DNA of 45,606 nucleotides from Candidatus Uhrbacteria bacterium RIFCSPLOWO2_01_FULL_47_25 (GCA_001791325.1 MGEK01000001.1:1-45606), one strand, 5' to 3'. Shown: positions 24,681 through 34,914, numbered from the stretch's first letter. Made by a program: numbers and translations. Notes: generated from the sequence alone by a model not told the origin.

Positions 24681-25445
24681 GTGACACAATGGTTTACAGG
24701 ACTTTGGAGTAATTTGTTGGCGGCTATTCAACGCCGCTCGCAAATTTTGCTTTTTGTCCTTGTTCTTTTTATCGGTGTGTCAACGGTTGTACTCGGGTCT
24801 GTAAGCATTAAGCGTTCAATTGAAGCGCCGTTTGCCCAGAACAAGACCAATGCTCTGGCTACCGCGGAACAAACTGGCGCGATTAATATAAAAAAAGACA
24901 CGGATGGAGACGGGCTTCTTGACAGTGATGAATTAAGCGCGTATGGCACAAGCCCGTACTTGGCTGACTCTGATTCTGACGGCGTTTCTGACGGCGAAGA
25001 AATCGCTAAAGGCACTGACCCTAATTGTCCGGCCGGAAAAACCTGCACAACAAGCGCCATTCAGCCGCCCGCAACAAGCGGTAGTTCAATTGGCGATATA
25101 TTGACTGGTAGAATTTCCTCACCCTCTGCCACTCCATCTGTGGCGGAACTTCGCGATATTTTAAAGCAGGGTGGGTTGCCAGCAAACCAAGTTGATGCTC
25201 TGTCTGACGAGCAGATTCTGCAAGCTTATAACGAGTCATTGGCAAAAACACAAGGTAATAATTCTTCCCCAGACACGGCGCCGGCAACTGATACTTCAAG
25301 CAACTTAACCGCCGAACAAATCCGTTCTTTGCTTATTAGTAATGGCGTTCCAGAAGAAAATATTAAAAATGTGTCAGATGAAGACTTAATGCGTATTTAT
25401 GATGAAACAATACAAGAGCTTCAACAAAAGCAGACTAAACCATAG
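24681..25445 (+). CDS. Membrane-anchored protein with calcium-binding (thrombospondin type 3-like) repeats
   Basis: 254 residues from the GTG at 24681. A longer version from GTG 24591 would add 30 residues encoded by hairpin repeats, so I prefer the shorter; TATAGT at 24659-24664 may even start a short-leader transcript. Residues about 20-40 form a membrane helix (ILLFVLVLFIGVSTVVLG). Residues about 72-115 hold D-x-D-x-D-G repeats (DTDGDGLLDSDE, DSDSDGVSDGEE), a calcium-binding pattern common in exported proteins. Two related helical repeats follow (AELRDILKQGGLP...LSDEQILQAY and AEQIRSLLISNGVP...VSDEDLMRIY). It ends 2 bases before the start of the 2837-residue gene, so the two are translationally close and probably work together. 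Confidence 0.75.
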   Translation: MTQWFTGLWSNLLAAIQRRSQILLFVLVLFIGVSTVVLGSVSIKRSIEAPFAQNKTNALATAEQTGAINIKKDTDGDGLLDSDELSAYGTSPYLADSDSDGVSDGEEIAKGTDPNCPAGKTCTTSAIQPPATSGSSIGDILTGRISSPSATPSVAELRDILKQGGLPANQVDALSDEQILQAYNESLAKTQGNNSSPDTAPATDTSSNLTAEQIRSLLISNGVPEENIKNVSDEDLMRIYDETIQELQQKQTKP

Positions 25446-25447
25446 AT

Positions 25448-28400
25448 GTGAAAATAAGTGTGATAACCCCTAGACGTCAACAACAAAAGATAAATTTTGT
25501 TCGGCGTAAAATCGTCGTTGGGATTTTAGTGGTCGCTACCATATTTACTTTTGGACTAGGAACGTCTCGCCCCGCAAGTGCGCAAGTAGGGATTCCAGTC
25601 GTTGATGAGCTTGTAGCACTTATCCTAGAGACAGGGGTCACAATTCGTGAGATAGGCGATGAAGCGCGTGATACAGTGAAACTTTCTTGGAACGAACTTA
25701 TTCAACAGTTGAAGAGAGCCGCCGCAATCAGCGTTCGTCAGGGTGTTAGATTTTTCTTAACGAAATTGGCTACCGATACGTCTACATGGATAGCGAGTGG
25801 CGCTAAGGGGCAAGGTCCTCTTTTTATAACACAGGGTTGGGGCGATTATCTTAAGGACGCGGCTGACGGGGCGGCCGGGGTAATTCTTGATAATTTAACT
25901 CGCTCTACTACTTATGAACAGCGAGCTGGTTCATGCGAGTGTAGTGCCAGTGATGGTTCAAGTTTTTCAAAAAGTGCGGCCAATGAAGCAGAGTGTACAG
26001 GACTAGAAAGCTCTCCCGACGTTCAGTGTACTTGGACTCCGCCAGGAAAAGCCGTGAAGGAAGCAGGCGGTCTTCTTGAGGGCTTCAATATCTGCGCGCC
26101 AGACCTGGATGTGCAATTGAGAATCACTTTAGGACTTACGCCAACGGGACTTGGTCGTCCTAAATGTAGATTTAGTACCTTGAAGCGAAACTGGGAAAGA
26201 GAAATAACTAAAGCCAGTTTTTTGCCGGATTTTCAGCGCACATTTAATCCTGAAGAAAATGATTTAGGAGTCGCCCTGGGCTTGCATACGAATTTGCTAG
26301 CACAGCAAGAGCAAGCACGATTAGAGGCAGTGATGGCCCGTTCAGAGGGGAAGGGTTTTAAGCCCCTTACTGAGAAAATCTCGGAAGCTATTAACCTCCC
26401 GGCGGAGGGAGTAAGGAATATTTTTGGTAGTACCCTGGATGTAAGTTTCGGTGGCGAATTATTTCCTACCGGAGATATCATTGCTGACGCGGTTAGCGCT
26501 TTTACTAATACTTTAGCTACTCAATTTCTTAATAATCTCATCAAAAATGGCCTTGGCGGTGGAGATTATGGGCCATCCGGACGTCGCGCGCGAGGAACAG
26601 CTACTTTAACTAACCCTGAAGCAGAAGTAAGAGTTGAGGGTGTTAATGCAGCCCGTATTCGTTTGGTAAAGGACATTGACCCAAGCTTCAGCACACCCGG
26701 CCGCTATGATGTTTTGTCTTTGCTTGTGAGTTGCGCTAATCCATCCAAGCACGGGCCGAACGATTGCGCCATCACCGACAACATGAGAAATGCCATTAGC
26801 CAGAAAATGACAGTGAAGCAGGCTGTTGAGAAAGGATTATTTAATGCCACCGGGCCATTTGGATTCAGCAGTTGGGATCCACAGCCGATTGAGCCAAGCC
26901 TGACCGATGGCATACCCTATCGCTCAATTTTGTTGATGCGTAAATACCGTATTGTGCCGGTTGGTTGGGAATTGGCTGCCAAATATATTCAGTATTTTGA
27001 TAAGAAACCGCACTCTCTAAGCGAGCTTATTAAAACTGGTGGATGCGATGGTGGCGGAGTATATGACTGTAAAGATAGCCCCTTTTATCACTTCATTGAT
27101 CCCGATTGGGTGCTTTCAGCGCCAGACGCGTTTTGCAAACTGCAAGGGCCGGGGCCAGAGATTATTTCCAGCCAAGTTAGTCAGGGTAGTGATCTTAATA
27201 AAGACGGCAAATATGATGGACCAGACGAAGAGCCGCCGTCTGTGCAGGTGACGCGCAATGAAAATTACTGCGCTGACGAGCAAACTTGTATTCAGAAAGA
27301 TTCAAAGGGCGTTTGTAAATTCTACGGTTATTGTACTGAAGAAAAACGCGTTTGGAATTTTGGCGAAAACAGCTGCCAGCCGGAATTTAACACTTGCGCG
27401 ACATTAGCAAACAAAACAACGGGCGAAACAGTTTCTTATCTTTTGAATACCGTTGATTTTGACAGTTGCGACGCGAAGTCAGTAGGTTGCAAGCAATACA
27501 GCCGCAATCAAGAAGCGAACGGTCTTTGGAGCAGCACCGCCTACCCTGATAGTATTCACTTGAACGCCCAAGCTAAATCCTGTGATGCGGAAAATGCTGG
27601 CTGCCGGGCGTATATTAGGACGGGCTTTGGTCTTCCGGCGGGCGATGTTGTAGGGGTTAACCTGCTTCCAAACGGGAGTTTTGAGGCGTTAGATAGCACA
27701 AATACGAACCAACCTTTGGGCTGGTCTATTACTCATGGTAGTTTACAGCTAGGTGATGCCCGTGACGGGCAACGATTCTATCGTTCTGATGAAGCTGATG
27801 CGATTGTGAATGTTTCCTCGGATCTTATTATACCATTAAACAAAGATGGACTTTATGCGTTGTCGTTTTGGGCTCGCGGTAGCAATGGGGGAGTTCCAAG
27901 TGTTTATTATAATAGTAGTGATGGTGGGGGCGGTCAGTTGCGCCTTTTGTCTGATCTTACACTTACAGGAGAGTGGCAGAAGTATATTGTTGCGATACAG
28001 CTCGGCCAGCTTAATCCATTACTTCAAAAATTGCTTATAAAGATACCGGCTAATTCCGATCTTGATGCTGTGAAACTTGAGGTTGGCGATCAGGCAACAG
28101 GTTACAGTAATTACGGATCGGGCGTAACAGCGGCCTCGCACCTTAAGAGACCGCCCGATTATCTCGGCTGTTTATCAGACCCTGATTCATCAGCCTGTCA
28201 ACCCTACGCGCGCTATTGTAAAGCTGAAGAGGTTGGCTGCCTGCGCTACACGCCAACGCCCAGTGGCGCGCCCATTACTTCTGTGCGTGGCGATGTCTGC
28301 CCCAACGAGTGCGTGGGCTATGATACTTACACGCAAAGCAAGACATTTTTTGAAAGCGCGAGGTTTCAGGATTTAATACCCAAAACGGCCAATAAATGCT

Positions 28401-31400
28401 CGGCCGCTGCTGTTGGCTGTGATGAGTTTACTAATTTGGATATAGAAAAACAGGGCGGCGAAGCCAAAGAATATTATCAGAATTTGCGTTTCTGCCAGAA
28501 GCCCACTGGTGGTACTGACGAAGGTATTTTCTACACTTGGGAAGGGTCGGACACCACTGGCTTCCAGCTAAAGGTGTTCCAGCTGAAAAAGACGAATGCG
28601 GCCACCGAGCCGTGGGCGCCGTGCGTCAGTCTTGATTGGACAGGTTCCAACACAGCGATTTGCGCCGATACTACGAGTAGTCGGCTCGTATCTGGCACCT
28701 GTCTCTCCACTGATCTCGGTTCCAATCCCGATTGCCGTCAGTTCTACGACCCCGACGGTAACATTTCCTACCGCCTTCTCTCGCGCACCATCAGCATTTC
28801 TAACGATTGCCGTCCTTATCGCAAGACTTCATCAACACAATCCGATTGTGCAACGAGTAGCGGTTATTGGAATAGCGCCGCCAGTGCTTGTCTTTATCAA
28901 GCCATTCCCAAAGAAGGACGCCGTTGCAGCGCCGCCGCGGCTGGGTGCCGCGAGTATCGCGGGGGCACGTCAGCTAACTATCGCACTATTTTTAACGACA
29001 CATTTGAATCCGGCACAGGCGGCTGGGCTAACGGCAGCTTGAGCCCAGTGTCCAGTGTTGTTGGCGGACATTCATACAAGCTTCAACTTGCTGGTTCGTC
29101 ATTGTTAAAATCACTATCCTTGACTCAAGGGAACTTGGTTACGGAGACTTCTTATATTATGAGTTTTTGGGCGCGTAGTCAGGAAGATTCGGCGACTATT
29201 AGCGGCAGTTTTGTGCCCGCTGTCGGTAATCCCATTGCATTCTCCGCCTCTGGCGAAGGGTGGACGCTAAGTACGGATTGGACGCCCCGCCACAGTGACC
29301 CCTTTACTATAAGTAAGGGTAGTGAAGGGTATCTCACTTTGTCAGTAACTGGCGACGACGCCTATATTGACAACATTGAACTGAAATCCAACGTCAATAC
29401 TTACTATCTCATCAAAAATTCATGGAATACGCCCGGTTCATGTTTGGCGCCGGAGCAGATGCTGGGATGTCAAGCTTTTAAGGTGAGCGACGGCAAGACG
29501 CGCAATATTTGGCGATTTGGGCCAAGTTGTAATGATAAAGTAGTTGGCTGTGAAGAGCTTGTTGATACACAAAACACTACCATGGGCGACAGTGCGCCGT
29601 TTGAACAATCGTTTGACCTAGATAGGGTCGGTGACAACGAACTGAAGATCCCTGCCGATACTATTGATTATATAGTCAATGATCCGTCCAAACAGTGCCG
29701 CTCTGAATTTCAAGGGTGCGAAGCATTGGGCGCGCCAGGTCAAAGAGTTGATGCCGCTTCGCCAACCCATCTGCGCAACAACCCCGATCAATACGAGCAA
29801 AACGGCGAAATTCTCTGTCGGTCAGAGCAACAAAATTGCGCCGCTTATACGACTAGCAAGAACACAGAAATATACTTCAAAGATCCTGGCAATAATGTGT
29901 GCCGTTATCTTGCCAATCGGCAATATCCTGGCTGGTACCGTGATGTGTGCTCTAACGATGCGGATGAATCTTGCACAACAGCCGCGGATTGTAAAGATAA
30001 TGGCGTGCCTGTTCCAGGAGCCATTTGCGGGCCGCCGCTGTCAAACAGCCAGCCGAACTGTCAAAATCCCAGTACTGGTATGCCCCGCACCTTAGCCTCT
30101 GGCGTTAAAGAGCCGAAGGATAAACGAGTGGGGCTTTGCCCAGCCGAGCAAAATTCTTGCACTGAATTTATAGACCCTCGTTCTGACTCCGAGCGCAATA
30201 TTATTTACAACGGGTCGTTCTTAGATTTGGATGGCAATGGCGAACCAGACGTGTGGGAGAATGACGATCCGCCCGATCCGCCATTTATTGGTTATGATTC
30301 ACCAGGGGGCATTAAAGTTTCGCAAAAAAATGGAAATGGATTAAGGCAAGAGGTGGATCTTGAAGGTCGTCAACTATACATTCTTACTGCTGAAGTGCAA
30401 GCTGGAACTGCCGCGGTGCCAGCCATGATTGGTTTGCGAGATTGTACGGGTGTTATGCCATCGTTGGACGGGTTACAGTCATCTATGGTTGATGTTACTT
30501 ATAAATCAGCGGGAGGTGATGGTGTGGCGGCTTTAATTACTCCAAAAACAGGATCATTCACGCGCTTCAGTGGACAATTCTATATGACAGGCGATGCGAA
30601 ATGCAATGTGGTGTTGGGCACGGCCGATATGTTGAGTTCGCCATCGTCTAGCGGCACCCCTGGCTACCATATTTTTAAAAACATTTCCTTACGTAAAGCG
30701 ATTATAGATTATCAACTTGCCGACAGAGTGGATCGGAAAAGCTGCGCCGGCGTGGTAGATAATAACACTTGCGTGTTATTCAACGAACGCGCCGTTGATT
30801 CTGGTCGCAGTGTGCAGGCTGGTGGCACAATAACTTATAGAAGCCTCACGTCAGATGCTGATACCAGCCCCACTGATGCTAAAATCGCCAACAGTTTAAC
30901 TGATATAACTTGTAATAATGGCACCTGTAGTAATTTTATTTCTCGTTCCTGCGTTTCTAATCAAGACTGTGCTTTGCCGTTTGATTCCAACGCCATTATT
31001 AAAGTCTCGCCTGACCGCGAATGCGCTTCTTGGCTATCTTGCCGTACGGCCCGAACAGTCACGGCAAACGGTGTTACTAAAAACATTTGTTTGGACGTGC
31101 AGAATTGTGAAGAGATGGATCCCAATACTGGTTTTTGTCTAAAGCAAGTATTGAGCGATGCTCCTGATAGCGATCTTACATATAAGCCGGGCAACGTTGA
31201 CCTTCTCAAAAACCGTTCCGGTTATTCGCACGTTGGTTTTGATTGGAGTCATTGTTCTATAACCGTCACGCAGTCATGTAGGCAAAATAGTAACTGCCCG
31301 GCTGGTGAGACTTGCATTAATCAAGTCCTGCAGGGCTATATGTCGCCCGCCTTTATGTCGCAAATTGATGGCGAAGTTACCGTGTATAACGGCAATTTTG

Positions 31401-33961
31401 AAATAGCGAATAGTGTTGGCAAACCTAGTGGCTGGGAAGGCTGGAGGAATGGCGAGAACTTCCGTGTTATTGATGATCCTCTGGCTGCCCAAAAAGCAGG
31501 CGTTACTTATCCAATGGAGGAACGCAAATTTTTGGAAGTGAATGCCAATAATACGGCACCCGCGGACGACAAAACCTACGTTTCTTATGATATTCCAGTT
31601 ACTCCCGCCACTGCCTATGTTATTTCTGCCTATCTAAATACGTTGCATTTCACGGGCAAAAGAGTTGAGGTGCGGGTTTATGAATACCCCGGCCCTACTG
31701 ATTTTGGTCCATATAATGCTACTCTCAACCTTCCGCCCGGTTTAGATTGGACTCTGGCAACTGATTACTTTAAGACCAAAAACAATACGCAGTCAATTAA
31801 AATTCAATTAGCATGGAATGCTTCTGGTAAATGTACAACGGGTGGCGCACAATGTGATAGTAATTCCGCTTGTGGGTTAATAAATGGTCCTTGCATATTT
31901 CCCCCCGTTGGTCTTTGGTACATTGATGACGTTAAAATTCAGCCAGCATTGCAATATCAAAAGAACGAACATCCTTTTGATACTCCCGATTTCCCTGATA
32001 AATCTAGTTACGAGTACGGACTTGTTACAAATGACTATCACTATGCCCCGCAATCCTGTCGGCTTTATCCCGAGCCTGACGCGCTGTCTTGCAGATATTA
32101 CGACGATAAAGGGCTTCGTCAGCGAGGCAAGCTTGGCTACTGCCTAGAATGGGATCCGCAAAATTCCAATTATTGCCTCCAGTGGTGGCCGGTGGATAGC
32201 GTCACTGGAGAAGACACAAATGAAGATAGAGCCGGATACAATGATCGCGCGCCGTTATACTACTGCCTTGATACTAGTGACAATTGGTTGCCGACGTATG
32301 ATCCATATTCAGGAGCTACAGGGTCAGAAGAAGTCAAAAATTTTCAGTGTGCCAATGTTAAAGGTGAGTTGACTGAATGTAAGTTTGTTAAAAACGAAGA
32401 GTATAGTCCCAAGGGCTACCTTCTTTTGGATGGAGCCAGTTCATTTAATATTTATAATTCAGACGTTGGTGATCCAGGTCATCATGTTGTTTATGGTTTA
32501 GTTGATAAGCCTGGAGATTGTGACGTTCATGACGGCGGGCAGGGATGTGAGATTCGTATCGGCGTTGAAGTTCACGACAGCACAGATGGCTATACACTTA
32601 AAGTAAAAAATGAAGCGGGGCAGACGTATCAAATTGGATCATGGAGAGAAGGTGATCCAAACGGCAGTTCCCCACCAGGCCCACCTTCGGAGGACGCCGG
32701 GAAGGGAAACATCATAAACATGGTCAGATACTATGATTTGGCTGACGCAATAGACCAGGATGGAAACCCCATCAAGCTTTCTGGTACATATCGTTATATC
32801 ATCATAGATGAGCTAACAAGTAGTAGTGTTTACATCCATAGTTTATGGTTTAGACCGAACTATAGTTGTAATTACATAATTCAGACGGTTACATCCACTG
32901 GCGAAAATAAAGCTTATGCTTCTCGTTTAGCGCAGGGAAGCAACTATTCAGCTTCTGTTCAAGGGGGCCTGTCGGGTGGTCCATATTTATATAGTCGCAG
33001 TGCTGACTTGACTCCATTTGGTGCTGCTGTGCCACCAGAACCTGTTGATACTCCCAGTGAGTGGGATGCAAAAAGTTTTATTGGTATTCAGCCACTCTTC
33101 CCAGAGCCGCCATTAAGCGATGGCACCATTGGGCAGGCGCGAGCAGGGGTTCCATACTCTTGTCAGCCCCAGAATTTTTTGGATCCCTCTAGTCAGCCAC
33201 AACAGTGCTCTTCATATCTAAGCAAGATTGGCATAGATACACAGCAAGGCGCTATTAATGTTATCCAAAATCTTTTCGTCCAAAGCTATGGTATATGGCA
33301 ATGGCAAGGAGATCAGTATGTTCCAACGACAAGTTTAACCGGCTTGAAAGAGCCATCCACGCAGTGCGGTAGCAGTAGCCCTGATTATCCGCCCCCTCTC
33401 AATGTGCGCCCAACATCTGCTGACGCAAAACCGTGCGGCGTTGCTCCTCAAGTGCCAGAAATTAGAATTAATAATTCAACTAGTTCCGTAACGCTTAATC
33501 GTATCGGCACTGTTACCCTAAGCTTCACGACCGTGGCAGATCCAGACCAGTTGCCGATTACTCACTATGCCGTTGATTGGGGCGATGGCACCAAGAGCAC
33601 ACAGGCCGGACTTCGTTTGCAGAGCCGCCCTTCCATGCAAAACGCCATCACTTTGGTGCATACTTACAGTTATGCTGATGTTGTACGTTGTGTTTCTAGC
33701 GGATTGTGCGCGTGTTTGCCACAACAGCCGGGAGATCCCGCGAATAGCTGTCGTATAAAGCCCCGCGTCCAAATCACCGACAACTGGGGCTGGTGCAATG
33801 GTAATAATCCCGGGCCACCCGCAAATCCTTTAACCAACGGCACCGGCTATTATGGCAGCGATTGCTTGACGAGTCTTTGGAATAGCACTTGCACTGATGA
33901 TGCTGTTAATGGCAACTTCGGTTCCTGTCGTTTAAGCCCCACCATTCAAATCACCGAATAG
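25448..33961 (+). CDS. Giant Cys-rich multidomain surface protein (2837 aa)
   Basis: Starts at GTG 25448, two bases after the upstream stop. Residues about 18-46 form a signal peptide (VGILVVATIFTF...PASA). Residues 47-370 are helical with amphipathic segments, then Cys-rich sequence. Between about residues 674 and 1570 a short motif recurs about ten times, C-x(5-7)-[GN/S]-C-x2-[YFL] (examples CDAKSVGCKQY, CDAENAGCRAY, CKAEEVGCLRY, CSAAAVGCDEF, CSAAAAGCREY, CRSEFQGCEAL). At least four jelly-roll, carbohydrate-binding-like domains are interspersed (openings such as NLLPNGSFE, NDTFESGTGGW, IIYNGSFLD, VYNGNFE). A PKD-like domain lies near the end (ITHYAVDWGDGT). No C-terminal anchor. In this lineage such giants sit beside VirB6/VirB4-like genes. 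A structural or adhesive role outside the cell is likely; disulfides could be made by the DsbA-like enzyme. Confidence 0.82.
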   Translation: MKISVITPRRQQQKINFVRRKIVVGILVVATIFTFGLGTSRPASAQVGIPVVDELVALILETGVTIREIGDEARDTVKLSWNELIQQLKRAAAISVRQGVRFFLTKLATDTSTWIASGAKGQGPLFITQGWGDYLKDAADGAAGVILDNLTRSTTYEQRAGSCECSASDGSSFSKSAANEAECTGLESSPDVQCTWTPPGKAVKEAGGLLEGFNICAPDLDVQLRITLGLTPTGLGRPKCRFSTLKRNWEREITKASFLPDFQRTFNPEENDLGVALGLHTNLLAQQEQARLEAVMARSEGKGFKPLTEKISEAINLPAEGVRNIFGSTLDVSFGGELFPTGDIIADAVSAFTNTLATQFLNNLIKNGLGGGDYGPSGRRARGTATLTNPEAEVRVEGVNAARIRLVKDIDPSFSTPGRYDVLSLLVSCANPSKHGPNDCAITDNMRNAISQKMTVKQAVEKGLFNATGPFGFSSWDPQPIEPSLTDGIPYRSILLMRKYRIVPVGWELAAKYIQYFDKKPHSLSELIKTGGCDGGGVYDCKDSPFYHFIDPDWVLSAPDAFCKLQGPGPEIISSQVSQGSDLNKDGKYDGPDEEPPSVQVTRNENYCADEQTCIQKDSKGVCKFYGYCTEEKRVWNFGENSCQPEFNTCATLANKTTGETVSYLLNTVDFDSCDAKSVGCKQYSRNQEANGLWSSTAYPDSIHLNAQAKSCDAENAGCRAYIRTGFGLPAGDVVGVNLLPNGSFEALDSTNTNQPLGWSITHGSLQLGDARDGQRFYRSDEADAIVNVSSDLIIPLNKDGLYALSFWARGSNGGVPSVYYNSSDGGGGQLRLLSDLTLTGEWQKYIVAIQLGQLNPLLQKLLIKIPANSDLDAVKLEVGDQATGYSNYGSGVTAASHLKRPPDYLGCLSDPDSSACQPYARYCKAEEVGCLRYTPTPSGAPITSVRGDVCPNECVGYDTYTQSKTFFESARFQDLIPKTANKCSAAAVGCDEFTNLDIEKQGGEAKEYYQNLRFCQKPTGGTDEGIFYTWEGSDTTGFQLKVFQLKKTNAATEPWAPCVSLDWTGSNTAICADTTSSRLVSGTCLSTDLGSNPDCRQFYDPDGNISYRLLSRTISISNDCRPYRKTSSTQSDCATSSGYWNSAASACLYQAIPKEGRRCSAAAAGCREYRGGTSANYRTIFNDTFESGTGGWANGSLSPVSSVVGGHSYKLQLAGSSLLKSLSLTQGNLVTETSYIMSFWARSQEDSATISGSFVPAVGNPIAFSASGEGWTLSTDWTPRHSDPFTISKGSEGYLTLSVTGDDAYIDNIELKSNVNTYYLIKNSWNTPGSCLAPEQMLGCQAFKVSDGKTRNIWRFGPSCNDKVVGCEELVDTQNTTMGDSAPFEQSFDLDRVGDNELKIPADTIDYIVNDPSKQCRSEFQGCEALGAPGQRVDAASPTHLRNNPDQYEQNGEILCRSEQQNCAAYTTSKNTEIYFKDPGNNVCRYLANRQYPGWYRDVCSNDADESCTTAADCKDNGVPVPGAICGPPLSNSQPNCQNPSTGMPRTLASGVKEPKDKRVGLCPAEQNSCTEFIDPRSDSERNIIYNGSFLDLDGNGEPDVWENDDPPDPPFIGYDSPGGIKVSQKNGNGLRQEVDLEGRQLYILTAEVQAGTAAVPAMIGLRDCTGVMPSLDGLQSSMVDVTYKSAGGDGVAALITPKTGSFTRFSGQFYMTGDAKCNVVLGTADMLSSPSSSGTPGYHIFKNISLRKAIIDYQLADRVDRKSCAGVVDNNTCVLFNERAVDSGRSVQAGGTITYRSLTSDADTSPTDAKIANSLTDITCNNGTCSNFISRSCVSNQDCALPFDSNAIIKVSPDRECASWLSCRTARTVTANGVTKNICLDVQNCEEMDPNTGFCLKQVLSDAPDSDLTYKPGNVDLLKNRSGYSHVGFDWSHCSITVTQSCRQNSNCPAGETCINQVLQGYMSPAFMSQIDGEVTVYNGNFEIANSVGKPSGWEGWRNGENFRVIDDPLAAQKAGVTYPMEERKFLEVNANNTAPADDKTYVSYDIPVTPATAYVISAYLNTLHFTGKRVEVRVYEYPGPTDFGPYNATLNLPPGLDWTLATDYFKTKNNTQSIKIQLAWNASGKCTTGGAQCDSNSACGLINGPCIFPPVGLWYIDDVKIQPALQYQKNEHPFDTPDFPDKSSYEYGLVTNDYHYAPQSCRLYPEPDALSCRYYDDKGLRQRGKLGYCLEWDPQNSNYCLQWWPVDSVTGEDTNEDRAGYNDRAPLYYCLDTSDNWLPTYDPYSGATGSEEVKNFQCANVKGELTECKFVKNEEYSPKGYLLLDGASSFNIYNSDVGDPGHHVVYGLVDKPGDCDVHDGGQGCEIRIGVEVHDSTDGYTLKVKNEAGQTYQIGSWREGDPNGSSPPGPPSEDAGKGNIINMVRYYDLADAIDQDGNPIKLSGTYRYIIIDELTSSSVYIHSLWFRPNYSCNYIIQTVTSTGENKAYASRLAQGSNYSASVQGGLSGGPYLYSRSADLTPFGAAVPPEPVDTPSEWDAKSFIGIQPLFPEPPLSDGTIGQARAGVPYSCQPQNFLDPSSQPQQCSSYLSKIGIDTQQGAINVIQNLFVQSYGIWQWQGDQYVPTTSLTGLKEPSTQCGSSSPDYPPPLNVRPTSADAKPCGVAPQVPEIRINNSTSSVTLNRIGTVTLSFTTVADPDQLPITHYAVDWGDGTKSTQAGLRLQSRPSMQNAITLVHTYSYADVVRCVSSGLCACLPQQPGDPANSCRIKPRVQITDNWGWCNGNNPGPPANPLTNGTGYYGSDCLTSLWNSTCTDDAVNGNFGSCRLSPTIQITE

Positions 33962-34006
33962 CGTAAGTGGTGAACGGCATGATGAAAAATAGTGCGAACC
34001 TCACTC

Positions 34007-34035
34007 CACCCCTGCCTGTCCGGTAGGCAGGGGTG
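34007..34035. terminator. Hairpin after the giant gene
   Basis: CACCCCTGCCT and its complement (11 bp) with loop GTCCGGT, 46 bases after the stop. No T-run follows, so it may be another dispersed palindrome (its CCTGTCCGGTAGG-type centre is like repeats common in this lineage) or a factor-independent hairpin of unusual type. Confidence 0.5.
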
Positions 34036-34145
34036 AGGGAGGCTAAAACATTAATGGAGAGATCATTGCTATTCAGCAATTATTTAGGATTTTGTGTGAT
34101 TTTGGTGATCGCTAAACATTGTTAGCATTATTATCATTTTGTATC

Positions 34146-34181
34146 TACCACTATCCTGCGCGATCGCGCAGGATAGTGGTA
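34146..34181. repeat. 36-bp perfect palindrome between convergent genes
   Basis: A loopless perfect palindrome with half-site TACCACTATCCTGCGCGA and centre GCGCGATCGCGC. It lies 110 bases past the stop of the second PaaX-like gene and 185 bases past the giant gene. It shares the CGATCG centre and loopless form with the palindrome beside the first PaaX-like gene. The rest of 33962-34290 shows no gene. Confidence 0.85.
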
Positions 34182-34290
34182 ATCATAATCATTGATGTTA
34201 TAAAATCAAACATTAACCGTGGTAACAAATAACTTAAAGGGAGTGTGGACATCACCTTTAAAACAGAAGCAAAAATTTAGAGAGAGAATC

Positions 34291-34914
34291 TTATCGCGGT
34301 TTTAAGTTGAAATGTTTGAGGTATGTTTTAGAATGTTCTATTTTTTCAATTACGGCGTAGTGAAAGTGCGGCTTGATTTGATAAAAATCTTGCATCGCCT
34401 GAATAATCGCGTAACATTCATAAGGGTGCAGGTAAACACTTTTTTGAATTTGTAAAAATCCAAGTTCTTTTAGTTTGCGGCGCATCGCGTCGCGAGTCAG
34501 TCGTTCGTCGTGGGGAATGTCAAAAAAGACCAATCGCCACCTACCATCCCATTTCGCAGGAGTTTTAATACGCGCGTTTTGAAGTTCTATTTCGATAAGT
34601 TTGCGTTTGCCCTCACCTGTGACTTGAATAAAGCTGTTGCCGCGACGCTGTACCTTTTCAACGTATCCTCCATTTAGCAGTCTATCAAGAGCGCGCTCTA
34701 TTTCCCACATGGACATCCGGCGACCTCGCCGACCACTGCCCGGCGTTAGAATTTGTAAGGCATTGGGGGCGATGAGCGCAACTGACAAAATTCCGGCGAC
34801 ACTCAAGGCTATAAGGATAGCCCGTCCAATGTTTCGTCGGCGGTTATGATGTTTATTGGCGGTATTTTCTTTTTTGCGAGTCATAGTTATTTTTGCGTTA
34901 TGACTAGTAGCCAT
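34291..34914 (-). CDS. PaaX-like regulator (second copy), membrane-associated
   Basis: 207 residues from the ATG at 34914; MTRKK at 34884 is an alternative start, and a longer frame to 35067 is low-complexity and unlikely. A hydrophobic helix (about residues 30-55, ILIALSVAGILSVALIA) follows a basic stretch, so this copy may be membrane-bound. Residues 70-120 resemble a winged helix (MSMWEIERALDRLLNGGYVEKVQRRG, shown here as its parts MSMWEIERAL and GGYVEKVQ). The C-terminal part is Cas2-like as in the first copy: WDGRWRLVFFDIPHDERLTR, RRKLKELGFLQIQKSVYLHPYE. It is transcribed toward the giant gene and away from the secretion operon. An AAAGGTGATAGG stretch upstream of the ATG may hold a ribosome site or -10 element. 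Confidence 0.8.
   Translation of the reverse strand: MATSHNAKITMTRKKENTANKHHNRRRNIGRAILIALSVAGILSVALIAPNALQILTPGSGRRGRRMSMWEIERALDRLLNGGYVEKVQRRGNSFIQVTGEGKRKLIEIELQNARIKTPAKWDGRWRLVFFDIPHDERLTRDAMRRKLKELGFLQIQKSVYLHPYECYAIIQAMQDFYQIKPHFHYAVIEKIEHSKTYLKHFNLKPR

Noticed and set aside
34007-34035. Classical rho-independent terminator
   Set aside because: The stem is good but no T-run follows on either strand; kept only as a low-confidence call.
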